Shown one piece after another: positions 41,270-50,695 of a stretch of DNA of 64,000 nucleotides (positions within the stretch are counted from its first letter, which is position 1; each line of letters opens with the position of its first letter). Under the pieces are notes generated by a model. It did no database searches. It was not told where the DNA came from and was given only the letters and a program-made list of their open reading frames with translations. The translations under genes and the position numbers were made by a program. The stretch covers positions 4,643,501-4,707,500 of the forward strand of contig NZ_CP047146.1 of NCBI RefSeq assembly GCF_009834125.1. Direction: 5' to 3'. This DNA is from Streptomyces sp. GS7 (GTDB taxonomy: Bacteria; Actinomycetota; Actinomycetes; Streptomycetales; Streptomycetaceae).

Positions 41270-41605
41270 TCAGGGCTTCAGGGGCAGGGCTTGTGCCAGT
41301 TCGCGGTACTGCCGCAGCAGTTCGGGGTAGCCCTGTCCTTCGGACAGGGCGATCTGCACGGCGACGTGGCCGGCTCCGGCTTTGTGGAACTCCTCGATGC
41401 GGGTGCGGACTTGTTCGGCGTCGCCGAGTGCGACCCGGGCCTCGACCAGGCGGTCGCTGCCGCCGTCCTTGAAGTCGTCGTCGGTGTAGCCGGCGCGGGT
41501 GAGGTAACTGGTGTAGTTGGGCAGGGACAGGTACTTGGTGAGGTAGTCGCGGGCGCTGGCGCGGGCGCGAGCCTGGTCGGTGTCCAGGACGACCGATCCG
41601 CCGGT
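41270..41605 (-). pseudogene. LLM-class F420-dependent oxidoreductase, C-terminal fragment
   Basis: The minus strand gives RARASARDYLTKYLSLPNYTSYLTRAGY, RLVEARVALGDAEQVRTRIEEF, GAGHVAVQIALSEGQGYPELLRQYRELAQALPLKP then stop at 41270. This is the C-terminal ~105 residues of a luciferase-like F420 enzyme. The frame begins inside the family with no start; upstream sequence is unrelated. From 41606 to 41908 no gene is seen; it must carry the promoter of the next gene. Confidence 0.8.
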
Positions 41606-41908
41606 CCATTGTCTGTGGATACGGGCAGTTGGGGCTTACGGCTGCGATGAGGCGGGTGCGGTGACGCCGACGTGCATCCGCAAGTCGGCCGTCGGCGAGG
41701 TTCGCTGCCCCACGAATGGGCCAGGATGCAGAACCGGGCACTTCAAGTGCCTCAGAAACGGCCAGGGGCCCCTTGAATCTTGGGCTTTGGGTGGCGACGG
41801 GCGCACGGAGGTTGCCCCGCTCGGCTTGAAAAGTCAACGGACACGTCACACGGAGAGGTCGAGAAGGTGTCTCTCCGTCAAATAGATCTACGCAGGAGGC
41901 AAGCAATA

Positions 41909-44900
41909 ATGGCACGGCAGCAGAACGAGGATGAGTGGGTGCGCGCCGATCTTCCCTGGGTTCCATGGATTGCACCCGACTCCTCATGCACGATAGGCAT
42001 CCGACTGGATTCCAGCAGGTCTCGCAATCCAGAAAGCATGGATATTGGTTTCGCACTGACCTGGCCTGGCCTCTCCTTCTCCTCTTCGTCGGTCACTCGG
42101 GAGGTGGAGAATGGAGAATCCTGGACCGAGGAATGGGAGCTTGTAAGCCCGGACAATCTCGTATGCCCCGTACCTCTCCCTCATTCGATTAACAAAGGCA
42201 TCTCATACATTAAGGCGCAGGTGTCGGCCACTGAAGATTTCAGAGCGGGCTCCGGCAAGGCCGGATGGTTCCTCTTCGGCGATCGGGATGTCCAGGTGCA
42301 GCCCATCGCTTCCGCCGACCTGAAATTCAATGTCGCATTGGGACCTTTGAAGATCACATCCCCTGCTCCCGGTGCACCAATTTCAGCTCGGGAAGTCTTC
42401 ATTGGTACCGCAGATACCATGTCGCCGCCGCCGACCATATATCTCTCCTGCAATGGCGACCCTACTGTTTACGGGCAAACGTCCATGGATGGCCAGTGGA
42501 GAATTTCCCCTGCCCGGGATCTCCCTCCCGGTGCCCATACTTTTGCCGTGGGCTGGGACAACGGTCTCCACGCATCCCAAGAGAATACGGTGATGTCATC
42601 GGATGTGAAGGATCTGGTGTGTGCGGCTGGGCCGGTTGCTGTGGTCGCGGGTGGTGCGGCGGCTGATGTGAAAGTGACGGTCAGTCCGAGGACGCCGGGC
42701 ATGCCGGTGGTGCCGGGCAGCAGGAAGTTCACAGTCAAGGCTCCGGACAACTGCGTGTTCGCGGACTTTGTGGTGCACTCGGAATACGGCAGTGGGCACA
42801 CCTTCGATCCCACGGTGACCCGTATAGATGACCGGACGCTGACGTTCACCGACAACCCTGACCTGAATGACACGGGCAACCACAAAGAGCCTCTTACCTA
42901 CACGTTCCATATCAAGACACTTGGGACCACGGCGCCGGGTACGTACCGCAACGGCATTTTCCATATCGACGGCGCCGACAATTTCCCCCTCACGGCGACC
43001 GTGGCTGAGGCGATCGCGATCACATCGCCGGGAGAGAAGGCACAGGTTGGGTTGCCGGTGACGATCACGGGGACATCGAATGCGGCATCAGGGAAGGTGG
43101 ACCTGTACCTGGATGGCGGTGGTGGTCCGTGGCAGACGGTGCCAGTGACGGACGGGAAGTGGTCTTACACCGGTGATCTGCCGGCGGGCCAGCACACGGT
43201 AGACGCGTTCGCCTCCCATGGGGCGGGCGTGAAAGCACACGTGTCGTTCACGGTGCTGGGTACACCGATAGCGTCGGTAACGCAGTCGCAGACGCCTCCT
43301 GTGATTGCGGGCGGTTCGGGGACGGTAGCGGCGTCGGTGGTGTTCTCGCGTGGATACAGCGGCAAGGCTCAGCTCACGTTGCCAGCGGGTTTCACCTTCG
43401 ACTCTTCCCAGAAGCCACGCTGGTCGGAGAACGGCAGTAGCGGCACCGTCGATGACGCGGAGTTGTCGAATGGCGGGAGGACGTGGTTGTGGTCAGGGCC
43501 GAATCCGACTGCGGGCACGGTGGTGTGGTCGGCGCAGGTGACAGCGGACACTAAGACGGCTTTGGGGCCCCACACACAGCAGGACGGCTGCTCGTTCACG
43601 CCGGACGGGTATGCGGCGACGAAGGCGGACCTGACAGCGACGGTGCAAGCGTCTCAGGACGTGAAGGATCTGGTGGGTGCGGCTGAGCCGGTTGCTGTGG
43701 TCGCGGGTGGTGCGGCGGCTGATGTGAAGGTGACGGTCAGTCCGAGGACGCCGGGCATGCCGGTGGTGCCGGGCAGCAGGAAGTTCACAGTCAAGGCTCC
43801 GGACAACTGCGTGTTCGCGGACCTTGTGGTGCACTCGGAATACGGCAGTGGGCACACCTTCGATCCCACGGTGACCCGTATAGATGACCGGACGCTGACG
43901 TTCACCGACAACCCTGACCTGAATGACACGGGCAACCACAAAGAGCCTCTTACCTACACCTGTCGCATCAAGACGTCCGGTGCTACCGCGCCGGGTACTT
44001 ACGGCAACGGCAGCTTCCAGATTGACGGCGCCGACAACGTGCCTCTGAGGGCAACCGTCACTGTGAAGGCGACGCTCTCGGTTCAGGAAGTACGGGTGTG
44101 GCCGCAGACACTCGCACCATCGGGCGGCGATGTGTTCTTCAGCTGGAAGGTCACCAACACAGGACCGTCCGCTGCCTGGAAGGTGCACGTATCGGTGGCC
44201 TTGCCGGAAGGGGTGACGGTCTCCGACAAGTACACCCTCGACGGCCAGGGGCACGTGCAGATGGACCTGGCAGACTTGCCCGTTGGCGAGTCGCGCTGGT
44301 TCCGCATCGCCGGACACACCGACAGCCCGTCGGGGAATGCGGTGACGGCGACGGCTCAAGTGACGGCGGTTTCCGGGGACACCGGCCCCAGCAATGCAAC
44401 GATCCCCGTAGCTTCCGGCGGCGGTGATGCTGGCGGCGGCCTGTCGTGTAACTGGCTGACAGACATCTTCTCCTTCGTCGGTGACTCCTTCGGGGCTTTC
44501 GCGGGACTGGCCGACTTCTCTGGGCTGCCGTTCGGAGGTGGGGGCGGTGGCATGCCTGATCCGGACGAGCCCGATCGCGACGACCCGGACAAGGAAGAGG
44601 AAGACCGGGGAGTGACGATGTTGAAGATCGGCAACTCCTCGGCAGCGCCAAACCCCGCAGTTCCGGGCCAGGACAAGGTGACTTTCACTTGGACGGTGAA
44701 GAACACCGGGAGTCGCACCGATGCGCGGTTCGTGGTGGCCTTGGTGCAGCTCCCGAAGGGCTTCCTCTTCGTCGATGGCCCCACCGGATGCGTCGATGCC
44801 GGCGGTGGTCGGATCATGTGTCCGCTCACCCAGGACCTCGCCGCCCAGCACACCGTCGACCTGAAGATCACTGCGTCAGTACCCGCCCCGGTACAGGGCA

Positions 44901-47900
44901 ACCAGGAGGCGTGGGCCTATGTTTCGGCTCTGAACGCCTGGCCGGCTTCGAAGAAGGTCACGCTCAGGACCGACCCGCACGGAGCCTGGGCGCTGACGGA
45001 AGGTACGGCGTCCCCGAACCCGGTCGCACGCGGACAGCAGGTCACCTACAACTGGACGTTGACGAACAACGGGCCCTCGGAAGCCCATGAAGCGGTCCTC
45101 ACCGTGGCGATGCCCGACCACACCCACACGGTGAGCGCGAGCGCCGCCCTGGACGGCACTACCTATCCCGGGACGCGGAGCGGCAACGACATCATCATCA
45201 AGATGCCTTCCGTGCCGACCGCGACAAGCGGGGCGCACTCGGTCCGGATCACTGCGCACGGAACGGTGGCGGACGATGCCAAGGGTGCGCTTGCCGCGAC
45301 GGTGAAGGCGGTTGCGACCGGGACACCTGAAGTGAACCGGGAAGCCACGGCGCAGACCGCGCTGCCCGATCTCGTCATCACTGGCCAGGCATTCCCCAGG
45401 GACGCAGTTGCCGGGCGGGAGGCCACATTTGTGTGGACGGTGGCCAACAAGGGTAACCACGACGCGACCAATGCGGTGGTCACAGCGGTGCTGCCGGATG
45501 GCTGCACGTATGTGACCGCCTCCGGAGGAGGCACTGGCAGCGGCCGGAGCATCACCTGGCCTGCCCTGGGCACACTCGCGCAGGGTGCGCAGGCCACGGT
45601 CACCCTCACTGCCCGTCTCGCCGCCGATGCCACTGGCGACTTGACCCCGGTGGCGCAAGCCTCAGTCAGTGCCGACAAGGCGGACAGCCCGCCACCTGCC
45701 ACCGCTCCGCTGACCGCCCATGCCATGACGGTGCTGGGCTTGGAAGGAGCCCCGCACGTCAGCCCGGCTACTCGCGGGCATGAGATCACCTACGGATGGA
45801 CCATTACGAACAATGGCCCTTCCACCGCCCATGACGCAGTGTTCGCGACCACCCTGCCCGCCGGAGTTTCCTTCACCTCCTTGAAGGTCGACGGCAAGGA
45901 GACACCTGCCAAAGGCGCCGACCCGTCCTGGTCCGCTCCGCTGCCCAAGGGGCTTACTCCCGGCACCCCGGTTTCGGTGACAGTCACTGCTCGCCTGGCC
46001 GACTGCCAGACCGGCTTCCTCACCTGCGCAGGCACCATCACCACAGCCGATGACCGGGCCGAGGCCACTGCCCACCTCGAAGTCCTCGGCGACACCACGC
46101 TGTTGGCCACCGCCGGCACGGACACGGTCTCTCTCGACGCCGGCACCACCCACGACCTGACCTGGACTGTCACCAAGGCGGGTACAAGTCCTCTTCTCAA
46201 CCCGCAGCTCATCCTCGACCTGCCGTCTGCCGCTACCGTGGCCTCTGCCACCGTCGACGGCATCTCCGAGGAGCCGGTCATCAGCGCGAACGGGCGCACA
46301 GTCATCCCCGTTACCAGACTGGTCACACAGGACCACTCCACGGTCACGGCCACCCTCGCTCTCGCGCCCGATGCCCCTGCCACTACCGGGGCTCAGCTCG
46401 AGGTGACCGCGGTCGCCGAAGCCAGCGGCACACCCACGAGTCCCCCGGCCACCACCCACCTGGCCGTCACCACCAACTCCAACTTGGCGATCGCCCCCGT
46501 TACCATCACCCCGCTGCGCGCCGGAGCCGACGCCCGCTTGGAGTGGACCGTCACCAATACCGGCCCCTCCACCGCGGTGAACACTCTGTTCACCGCTACG
46601 CTGCCCACGGCGTTCGGTCTGGACGAGGCTTACCTCAACACACACCCCCAAACTCCGGCCCCCGCTGGTGCTAACACCTGCCAGCTCCCCGTCGGCGATC
46701 TCGCGCCGGGCACTTCGGCTCAGATCACGCTCGCTGTCCACTGCGCCCCCGACACCGGGGGCCAGCAGGACCTCACCGCGACTGTGACGGCCGGCACTGC
46801 CCAGCCCGTCACGCAGCCCAGCCAGGTGACGGTCAACGCAGGAACCGCACTGCAACTCGCCGTGCAAGCCACTCCGGACCCCGCCCTCGTGGGCAAGGAC
46901 GTCACCCACGTCATCACCGTCACCAACGCCGGAGCCGGCACCCTCAAGAATCTTCGCCTGACCACTGTCATCGACAACAGCGCGTACAAGGCGCTCGCCA
47001 CATCCGCGAACGGCACCTGGACTACAACGGCCGGCGGCCAGACCACAGTTACATGGACCCTGGACGACCTGCCTCCGGCGGCACAGGCCACTGCCACCCT
47101 CATCGGCCGCCTCGCCGACAGTTCCAGTGGCACCCTCACGGCTCATCACACCGCGGCCTCCGACAACGCCCCACAGCAACAGTCCACCACTGACACTGCC
47201 ATCACCACTGCCCCGGCCCGTCCCGCACGTCACGCGGAGCGCATTGTGGTGGCACTCGGCGCACCTCAGCCCCACCACGATCGGGAAGAGCGAGCACCAG
47301 TCGTCTACAACCACGTCTCCGATGCGGAAGACGCCGCATCGCGTGAGAACTACAAAGCGTTCATCGACGCCTTCCGTGGTGCCCTGACCGACCGCGAAGT
47401 GCCTGTTCCCGGCATTGCGGCACCACCCATCCCGGCAACGAACTCCGAAGCAGTCAACCAGTTCATCCATATTCAGGTGACCCGCGACGGCGAACCCGCG
47501 ATCACACTCGTCATCCGCCGGAGCGACGCCTACCTGGTCGGCTGGTACACCGATGCCTACGTCGACCCCGAGGCCAAGGCGGAAATCGCCCGGACACTGT
47601 TCATCCGCTTCACGGACGAAGCCGATGAGAAGAAGGCGAACCACTACACCCCGAGCGTCGACAGGGACCGGTGCTTCACCCTCACCTACGACGGAAACTA
47701 CAACTCCCTGGGAGAACGAGAGAAAATCCCCCTCGGCTGTACTCCGCTCGACGCCGCGCTTGAACAGCTCCATAACTTCACCGCGAAAAAGGATCAGTAC
47801 TCCCTCAAAAACCCCCTGACAACCGTGATACAGATGGTGTCCGAAGCCACCCGCTTCAACGCCGTCTTCCAAGCGATAACCTTCAAGAACAAGACCGAGG

Positions 47901-48088
47901 ACAGGTGGCGGGACGGGAACATCCCAGAGCAAGCAGTGCGGGACTTGGAGAACGCATGGAAGCCCATCTCTGACTACCTGCTCATACCAGAGCCCGGGGA
48001 CACCTTCAGTGAGGCGATCGGCGGCAAGACACGTGACCGCGCGACACTGACGAAATGGATCGCGGTCGCCAAAGGCATAATCCGCTGA
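41909..48088 (+). CDS. Giant DUF11-repeat protein with C-terminal ribosome-inactivating (RIP) domain
   Basis: 2059 residues. ~1-230 unassigned beta-rich; ~233-700 Ig-like segments including two near-identical ~100-residue units; ~715-1790 about eight DUF11-like repeats (pattern xFxWTVxNxGPSxAxxxxxxxxLP), with a Gly/Asp-rich linker after the first. ~1810-2059 is a RIP domain: NYKAFIDAFRGAL, DAYLVGWYTD (Y1875), LTYDGNYNSLGEREKIPLG (Y1931), TTVIQMVSEATRFNAVF (E1979, R1982), LENAWKPIS (W2017). These match ricin Y80, Y123, E177, R180, W211, so it should depurinate the sarcin-ricin loop of rRNA. No signal peptide, LPXTG or C-terminal TM. ATG 41909 follows CAGGAGG. Early codons are AT-richer than neighbours, hinting at transfer. 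Confidence 0.9.
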   Translation: MARQQNEDEWVRADLPWVPWIAPDSSCTIGIRLDSSRSRNPESMDIGFALTWPGLSFSSSSVTREVENGESWTEEWELVSPDNLVCPVPLPHSINKGISYIKAQVSATEDFRAGSGKAGWFLFGDRDVQVQPIASADLKFNVALGPLKITSPAPGAPISAREVFIGTADTMSPPPTIYLSCNGDPTVYGQTSMDGQWRISPARDLPPGAHTFAVGWDNGLHASQENTVMSSDVKDLVCAAGPVAVVAGGAAADVKVTVSPRTPGMPVVPGSRKFTVKAPDNCVFADFVVHSEYGSGHTFDPTVTRIDDRTLTFTDNPDLNDTGNHKEPLTYTFHIKTLGTTAPGTYRNGIFHIDGADNFPLTATVAEAIAITSPGEKAQVGLPVTITGTSNAASGKVDLYLDGGGGPWQTVPVTDGKWSYTGDLPAGQHTVDAFASHGAGVKAHVSFTVLGTPIASVTQSQTPPVIAGGSGTVAASVVFSRGYSGKAQLTLPAGFTFDSSQKPRWSENGSSGTVDDAELSNGGRTWLWSGPNPTAGTVVWSAQVTADTKTALGPHTQQDGCSFTPDGYAATKADLTATVQASQDVKDLVGAAEPVAVVAGGAAADVKVTVSPRTPGMPVVPGSRKFTVKAPDNCVFADLVVHSEYGSGHTFDPTVTRIDDRTLTFTDNPDLNDTGNHKEPLTYTCRIKTSGATAPGTYGNGSFQIDGADNVPLRATVTVKATLSVQEVRVWPQTLAPSGGDVFFSWKVTNTGPSAAWKVHVSVALPEGVTVSDKYTLDGQGHVQMDLADLPVGESRWFRIAGHTDSPSGNAVTATAQVTAVSGDTGPSNATIPVASGGGDAGGGLSCNWLTDIFSFVGDSFGAFAGLADFSGLPFGGGGGGMPDPDEPDRDDPDKEEEDRGVTMLKIGNSSAAPNPAVPGQDKVTFTWTVKNTGSRTDARFVVALVQLPKGFLFVDGPTGCVDAGGGRIMCPLTQDLAAQHTVDLKITASVPAPVQGNQEAWAYVSALNAWPASKKVTLRTDPHGAWALTEGTASPNPVARGQQVTYNWTLTNNGPSEAHEAVLTVAMPDHTHTVSASAALDGTTYPGTRSGNDIIIKMPSVPTATSGAHSVRITAHGTVADDAKGALAATVKAVATGTPEVNREATAQTALPDLVITGQAFPRDAVAGREATFVWTVANKGNHDATNAVVTAVLPDGCTYVTASGGGTGSGRSITWPALGTLAQGAQATVTLTARLAADATGDLTPVAQASVSADKADSPPPATAPLTAHAMTVLGLEGAPHVSPATRGHEITYGWTITNNGPSTAHDAVFATTLPAGVSFTSLKVDGKETPAKGADPSWSAPLPKGLTPGTPVSVTVTARLADCQTGFLTCAGTITTADDRAEATAHLEVLGDTTLLATAGTDTVSLDAGTTHDLTWTVTKAGTSPLLNPQLILDLPSAATVASATVDGISEEPVISANGRTVIPVTRLVTQDHSTVTATLALAPDAPATTGAQLEVTAVAEASGTPTSPPATTHLAVTTNSNLAIAPVTITPLRAGADARLEWTVTNTGPSTAVNTLFTATLPTAFGLDEAYLNTHPQTPAPAGANTCQLPVGDLAPGTSAQITLAVHCAPDTGGQQDLTATVTAGTAQPVTQPSQVTVNAGTALQLAVQATPDPALVGKDVTHVITVTNAGAGTLKNLRLTTVIDNSAYKALATSANGTWTTTAGGQTTVTWTLDDLPPAAQATATLIGRLADSSSGTLTAHHTAASDNAPQQQSTTDTAITTAPARPARHAERIVVALGAPQPHHDREERAPVVYNHVSDAEDAASRENYKAFIDAFRGALTDREVPVPGIAAPPIPATNSEAVNQFIHIQVTRDGEPAITLVIRRSDAYLVGWYTDAYVDPEAKAEIARTLFIRFTDEADEKKANHYTPSVDRDRCFTLTYDGNYNSLGEREKIPLGCTPLDAALEQLHNFTAKKDQYSLKNPLTTVIQMVSEATRFNAVFQAITFKNKTEDRWRDGNIPEQAVRDLENAWKPISDYLLIPEPGDTFSEAIGGKTRDRATLTKWIAVAKGIIR
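42605..42903 (+). repeat. 299-bp internal duplication, unit 1
   Basis: Nearly identical at nucleotide level to 43661-43959 (offset 1056 bp, only about four differences by eye). Encodes VKDLVCAAGPVAVVAGGAA onward. Such identity implies recent duplication or gene conversion. Confidence 0.9.
43661..43959 (+). repeat. 299-bp internal duplication, unit 2
   Basis: Second unit; encodes VKDLVGAAEPVAVVAGGAA onward. The sequences before and after the two units diverge. Confidence 0.9.
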
Positions 48089-48100
48089 TACAAGCCCATG

Positions 48101-48132
48101 CGGGGTGCCCAGGTCACGGCCCGGGCACCCCG
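48101..48132 (+). terminator. Strong hairpin after the RIP gene
   Basis: CGGGGTGCCC (48101-48110) pairs perfectly with GGGCACCCCG (48123-48132), loop 12 nt, starting 13 bp after the stop codon. A confident terminator. Confidence 0.85.
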
Positions 48133-48365
48133 TTCAGCTCATGCAGAGCGTCGCCCAACATCAGGTCGGACCCCCTACAGATGCCGGGGCGGACGGTTTC
48201 CGGCACGAGCGCCAGACCAAGACGCTGCTGCAGAACACCGCTGCGCTGCGTCTGCCCCGACCCGGGGCCACCACCGACCTGCTCGCCCAGGTGCGCACGC
48301 TGCTGGCCGAGGGCCACAGACAAGTGCTGTTCACGGTGATCCCACGAGCTCAGTTGCAAAGCGCA

Positions 48366-48513
48366 CCTTCGGCCGGCTCATTCATCATCGACGCCCAGCC
48401 CGTGACTACAACGCCCAACTCCACCGCTCCGAAGCCGTGATCTACCGGCAACGATCGACCTAACCACCAGACGCCTCATCGCCGAATCCACCCCAAACTG
48501 GCGTGACGCCTAA
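48366..48513 (+). pseudogene. IS5-type transposase C-terminal remnant
   Basis: Reads HHRRPARDYNAQLHRSEAVIY, then in another frame ATIDLTTRRLIAESTPNWRDA and stop at 48511. This is the usual C-terminus (ARDYETxxxRSEAxI...RRLTGESTPxWR) of a group of Streptomyces transposases, with a frameshift in between. From 48133 to 48365 nothing is recognised. Confidence 0.6.
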
Positions 48514-48554
48514 ATGCCGAAGCAAACACCACCACCGGGATGAAACACTGTTTA

Positions 48555-49472
48555 GGATTCCTAGCAAAATGAGGTTTTCAGGCGTCGCCAGCAGATGATG
48601 CTGCAGCCGAGGATGAGGAAAGCTTCGTGGAGGTCTTCTCTGATCTCCCAGCGGATGCGCAGGCGCCGGAACCAGTGCAGGAGGGCGAAGGCTGCTTCGG
48701 CGACCCATCGGTGAATGCCCAGACCGGAGCCGTGCTGGGTGCCGCGGCGGGCGATGAGGGGGCGGATGCCCACCTCGCGCAGTTCGCGGCGGTAGGTGTC
48801 GGAGTCGTAGGCGCGGTCGGCGAACAGAGCGTCGGGGCGCTTTCGGGGGCGCCCCCGCTTGCCTTTGACGGCCGGTATGGCGTGGACCAGCGGCATGAGC
48901 TGGGTGACGTCGTGGCGGTTTCCGCCTGTGAGCGTGGCCGCCAGCGGGATGCCGTGCGCTTCGGTGATCACGTGGTGCTTGCTGCCTGTCTTTCCCCGAT
49001 CCACCGGTGAGGGCCCGGTCTTCGCGCCGCCCTTCATCGCCCGCAGATGGGAGCCGTCGACCGCGGCCCGGGAGAAGTCCAGCAGCCCGGCCGCACGTAG
49101 CTCGGCCAGCAGCAGTTCGTGAAGAGCCTGCCACACCCCGGCCTGATGCCAGTCGCGCAGCCTGCGCCAGCACGTGCTGCCCGAGCCGTATCCCAGCTCC
49201 TGGGGCAGGAACTCCCAAGGGATGCCGGTGTACAGCACGAACAGGATCCCGCTCAGCACCCGCCGGTCATCGAGCCGTTTGCGACCCGGATACCTCACGC
49301 GGCGCTCAATCACCGGCAGCAGCCCGGCAATCCGCTCCCACAACCCGTCCTCGACTTCCCACGGCCTCCGCTGCACCATGCCCAACGCCCCCACCACAAC
49401 ACCAGACAGAGGCACAACACCGGCTGACGGCCTGTCATTCCAAGGCAGTACAGCTCATTTTGCTAGGAGTCC
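48555..49472 (-). mobile_element. 918-bp IS5-family element, copy 1
   Basis: 19-bp ends GGATTCCTAGCAAAATGAG and CTCATTTTGCTAGGAGTCC (one mismatch), flanked by TTA on both sides (48552-48554, 49473-49475). Copy 2 begins immediately after the shared TTA. Confidence 0.92.
48561..49415 (-). CDS. IS5-family transposase (918-bp IS, copy 1)
   Basis: 284 residues, intact. N-terminal DUF4096-like part (EVEDGLWERIAGLLPVIER...YTGIPWEFLPQELGYGSGSTCWRRL), then the DDE core: AAVDGSHLRAMKGG, LFADRAYDSDTYRREL, and the late HRWVAEAAFALLHWFRRLRIRWE with the Glu. The TAG stop lies inside the terminal inverted repeat. GTG 49415 is the longest start; ATG 49379 is possible. Confidence 0.9.
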   Translation of the reverse strand: MPLSGVVVGALGMVQRRPWEVEDGLWERIAGLLPVIERRVRYPGRKRLDDRRVLSGILFVLYTGIPWEFLPQELGYGSGSTCWRRLRDWHQAGVWQALHELLLAELRAAGLLDFSRAAVDGSHLRAMKGGAKTGPSPVDRGKTGSKHHVITEAHGIPLAATLTGGNRHDVTQLMPLVHAIPAVKGKRGRPRKRPDALFADRAYDSDTYRRELREVGIRPLIARRGTQHGSGLGIHRWVAEAAFALLHWFRRLRIRWEIREDLHEAFLILGCSIICWRRLKTSFC

Positions 49473-49475
49473 TTA

Positions 49476-50393
49476 GGATTCCTAGCAAAATGAGGTTTTC
49501 AGGCGTCGCCAGCAGATGATGCTGCAGCCGAGGATGAGGAAAGCTTCGTGGAGGTCTTCTCTGATCTCCCAGCGGATGCGCAGGCGCCGGAACCAGTGCA
49601 GGAGGGCGAAGGCTGCTTCGGCGACCCATCGGTGAATGCCCAGACCGGAGCCGTGCTGGGTGCCGCGGCGGGCGATGAGGGGGCGGATGCCCACCTCGCG
49701 CAGTTCGCGGCGGTAGGTGTCGGAGTCGTAGGCGCGGTCGGCGAACAGAGCGTCGGGGCGCTTTCGGGGGCGCCCCCGCTTGCCTTTGACGGCCGGTATG
49801 GCGTGGACCAGCGGCATGAGCTGGGTGACGTCGTGGCGGTTTCCGCCTGTGAGCGTGGCCGCCAGCGGGATGCCGTGCGCTTCGGTGATCACGTGGTGCT
49901 TGCTGCCTGTCTTTCCCCGATCCACCGGTGAGGGCCCGGTCTTCGCGCCGCCCTTCATCGCCCGCAGATGGGAGCCGTCGACCGCGGCCCGGGAGAAGTC
50001 CAGCAGCCCGGCCGCACGTAGCTCGGCCAGCAGCAGTTCGTGAAGAGCCTGCCACACCCCGGCCTGATGCCAGTCGCGCAGCCTGCGCCAGCACGTGCTG
50101 CCCGAGCCGTATCCCAGCTCCTGGGGCAGGAACTCCCAAGGGATGCCGGTGTACAGCACGAACAGGATCCCGCTCAGCACCCGCCGGTCATCGAGCCGTT
50201 TGCGACCCGGATACCTCACGCGGCGCTCAATCACCGGCAGCAGCCCGGCAATCCGCTCCCACAACCCGTCCTCGACTTCCCACGGCCTCCGCTGCACCAT
50301 GCCCAACGCCCCCACCACAACACCAGACAGAGGCACAACACCGGCTGACGGCCTGTCATTCCAAGGCAGTACAGCTCATTTTGCTAGGAGTCC
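49476..50393 (-). mobile_element. 918-bp IS5-family element, copy 2 (tandem with copy 1)
   Basis: Head-to-tail with copy 1, separated only by TTA; right flank TTA at 50394-50396. The encoded protein is identical in all three copies. Confidence 0.92.
49482..50336 (-). CDS. IS5-family transposase (918-bp IS, copy 2)
   Basis: 284 residues, identical in translation to copies 1 and 3, with the same DDE motifs and stop in the inverted repeat. Because copies 1 and 2 are in tandem, a junction with two abutted ends is formed, which in other IS families can be a highly active donor (inference here). Confidence 0.9.
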   Translation of the reverse strand: MPLSGVVVGALGMVQRRPWEVEDGLWERIAGLLPVIERRVRYPGRKRLDDRRVLSGILFVLYTGIPWEFLPQELGYGSGSTCWRRLRDWHQAGVWQALHELLLAELRAAGLLDFSRAAVDGSHLRAMKGGAKTGPSPVDRGKTGSKHHVITEAHGIPLAATLTGGNRHDVTQLMPLVHAIPAVKGKRGRPRKRPDALFADRAYDSDTYRRELREVGIRPLIARRGTQHGSGLGIHRWVAEAAFALLHWFRRLRIRWEIREDLHEAFLILGCSIICWRRLKTSFC

Positions 50394-50471
50394 TTAATAC
50401 CCACAGCATCCGGGCCCGTTCTGCGCCTGGTCCAATGCATGCGACGCAGCCGATATGAAACAATTTCAGGT

Positions 50472-50695
50472 TTGACTGACGGTGCATCAGTGAAGTCAGC
50501 TTCGAGTCAGCATGAACCCTGCCAGAGGTGGTGACAGATGGCGACACATGCATGCACATGCACCAAACCATTGCGCACCACCTCTGGCCTGGATAGATAC
50601 TGGTCAACCCGCCGCAGCCACAACCTTGCCCGAAACCCGGCGCCACTGGAATCCGAAGAGGTGTCGCAATCAGCATCCTGCGAGGTCGGTGTGCT
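50472..50695. repeat. Dispersed repeat with TCAGCAT motifs and hairpin, copy 2
   Basis: GACTGACGGTGCATCAG, GTCAGCTTCGAGTCAGCATG, then CCAGAGGTGGTG ... CACCACCTCTGG, a perfect 12-bp inverted repeat around a CACATGCATGCACATGCACC loop, followed by ACTGG(A)ATCCGAAGAG, matching copy 1 at 32673-32885. Confidence 0.7.

Noticed and set aside
42605..43959. Repeats in the RIP gene considered as a CRISPR or mobile element
   Set aside because: Only two long coding units, in frame, with no spacer structure or inverted ends; an intragenic duplication explains them.
45662..47932. 756-residue antisense frame in the RIP gene
   Set aside because: Shadow of the repeat-rich sense gene; no domain, Gly/Val/Arg-biased.
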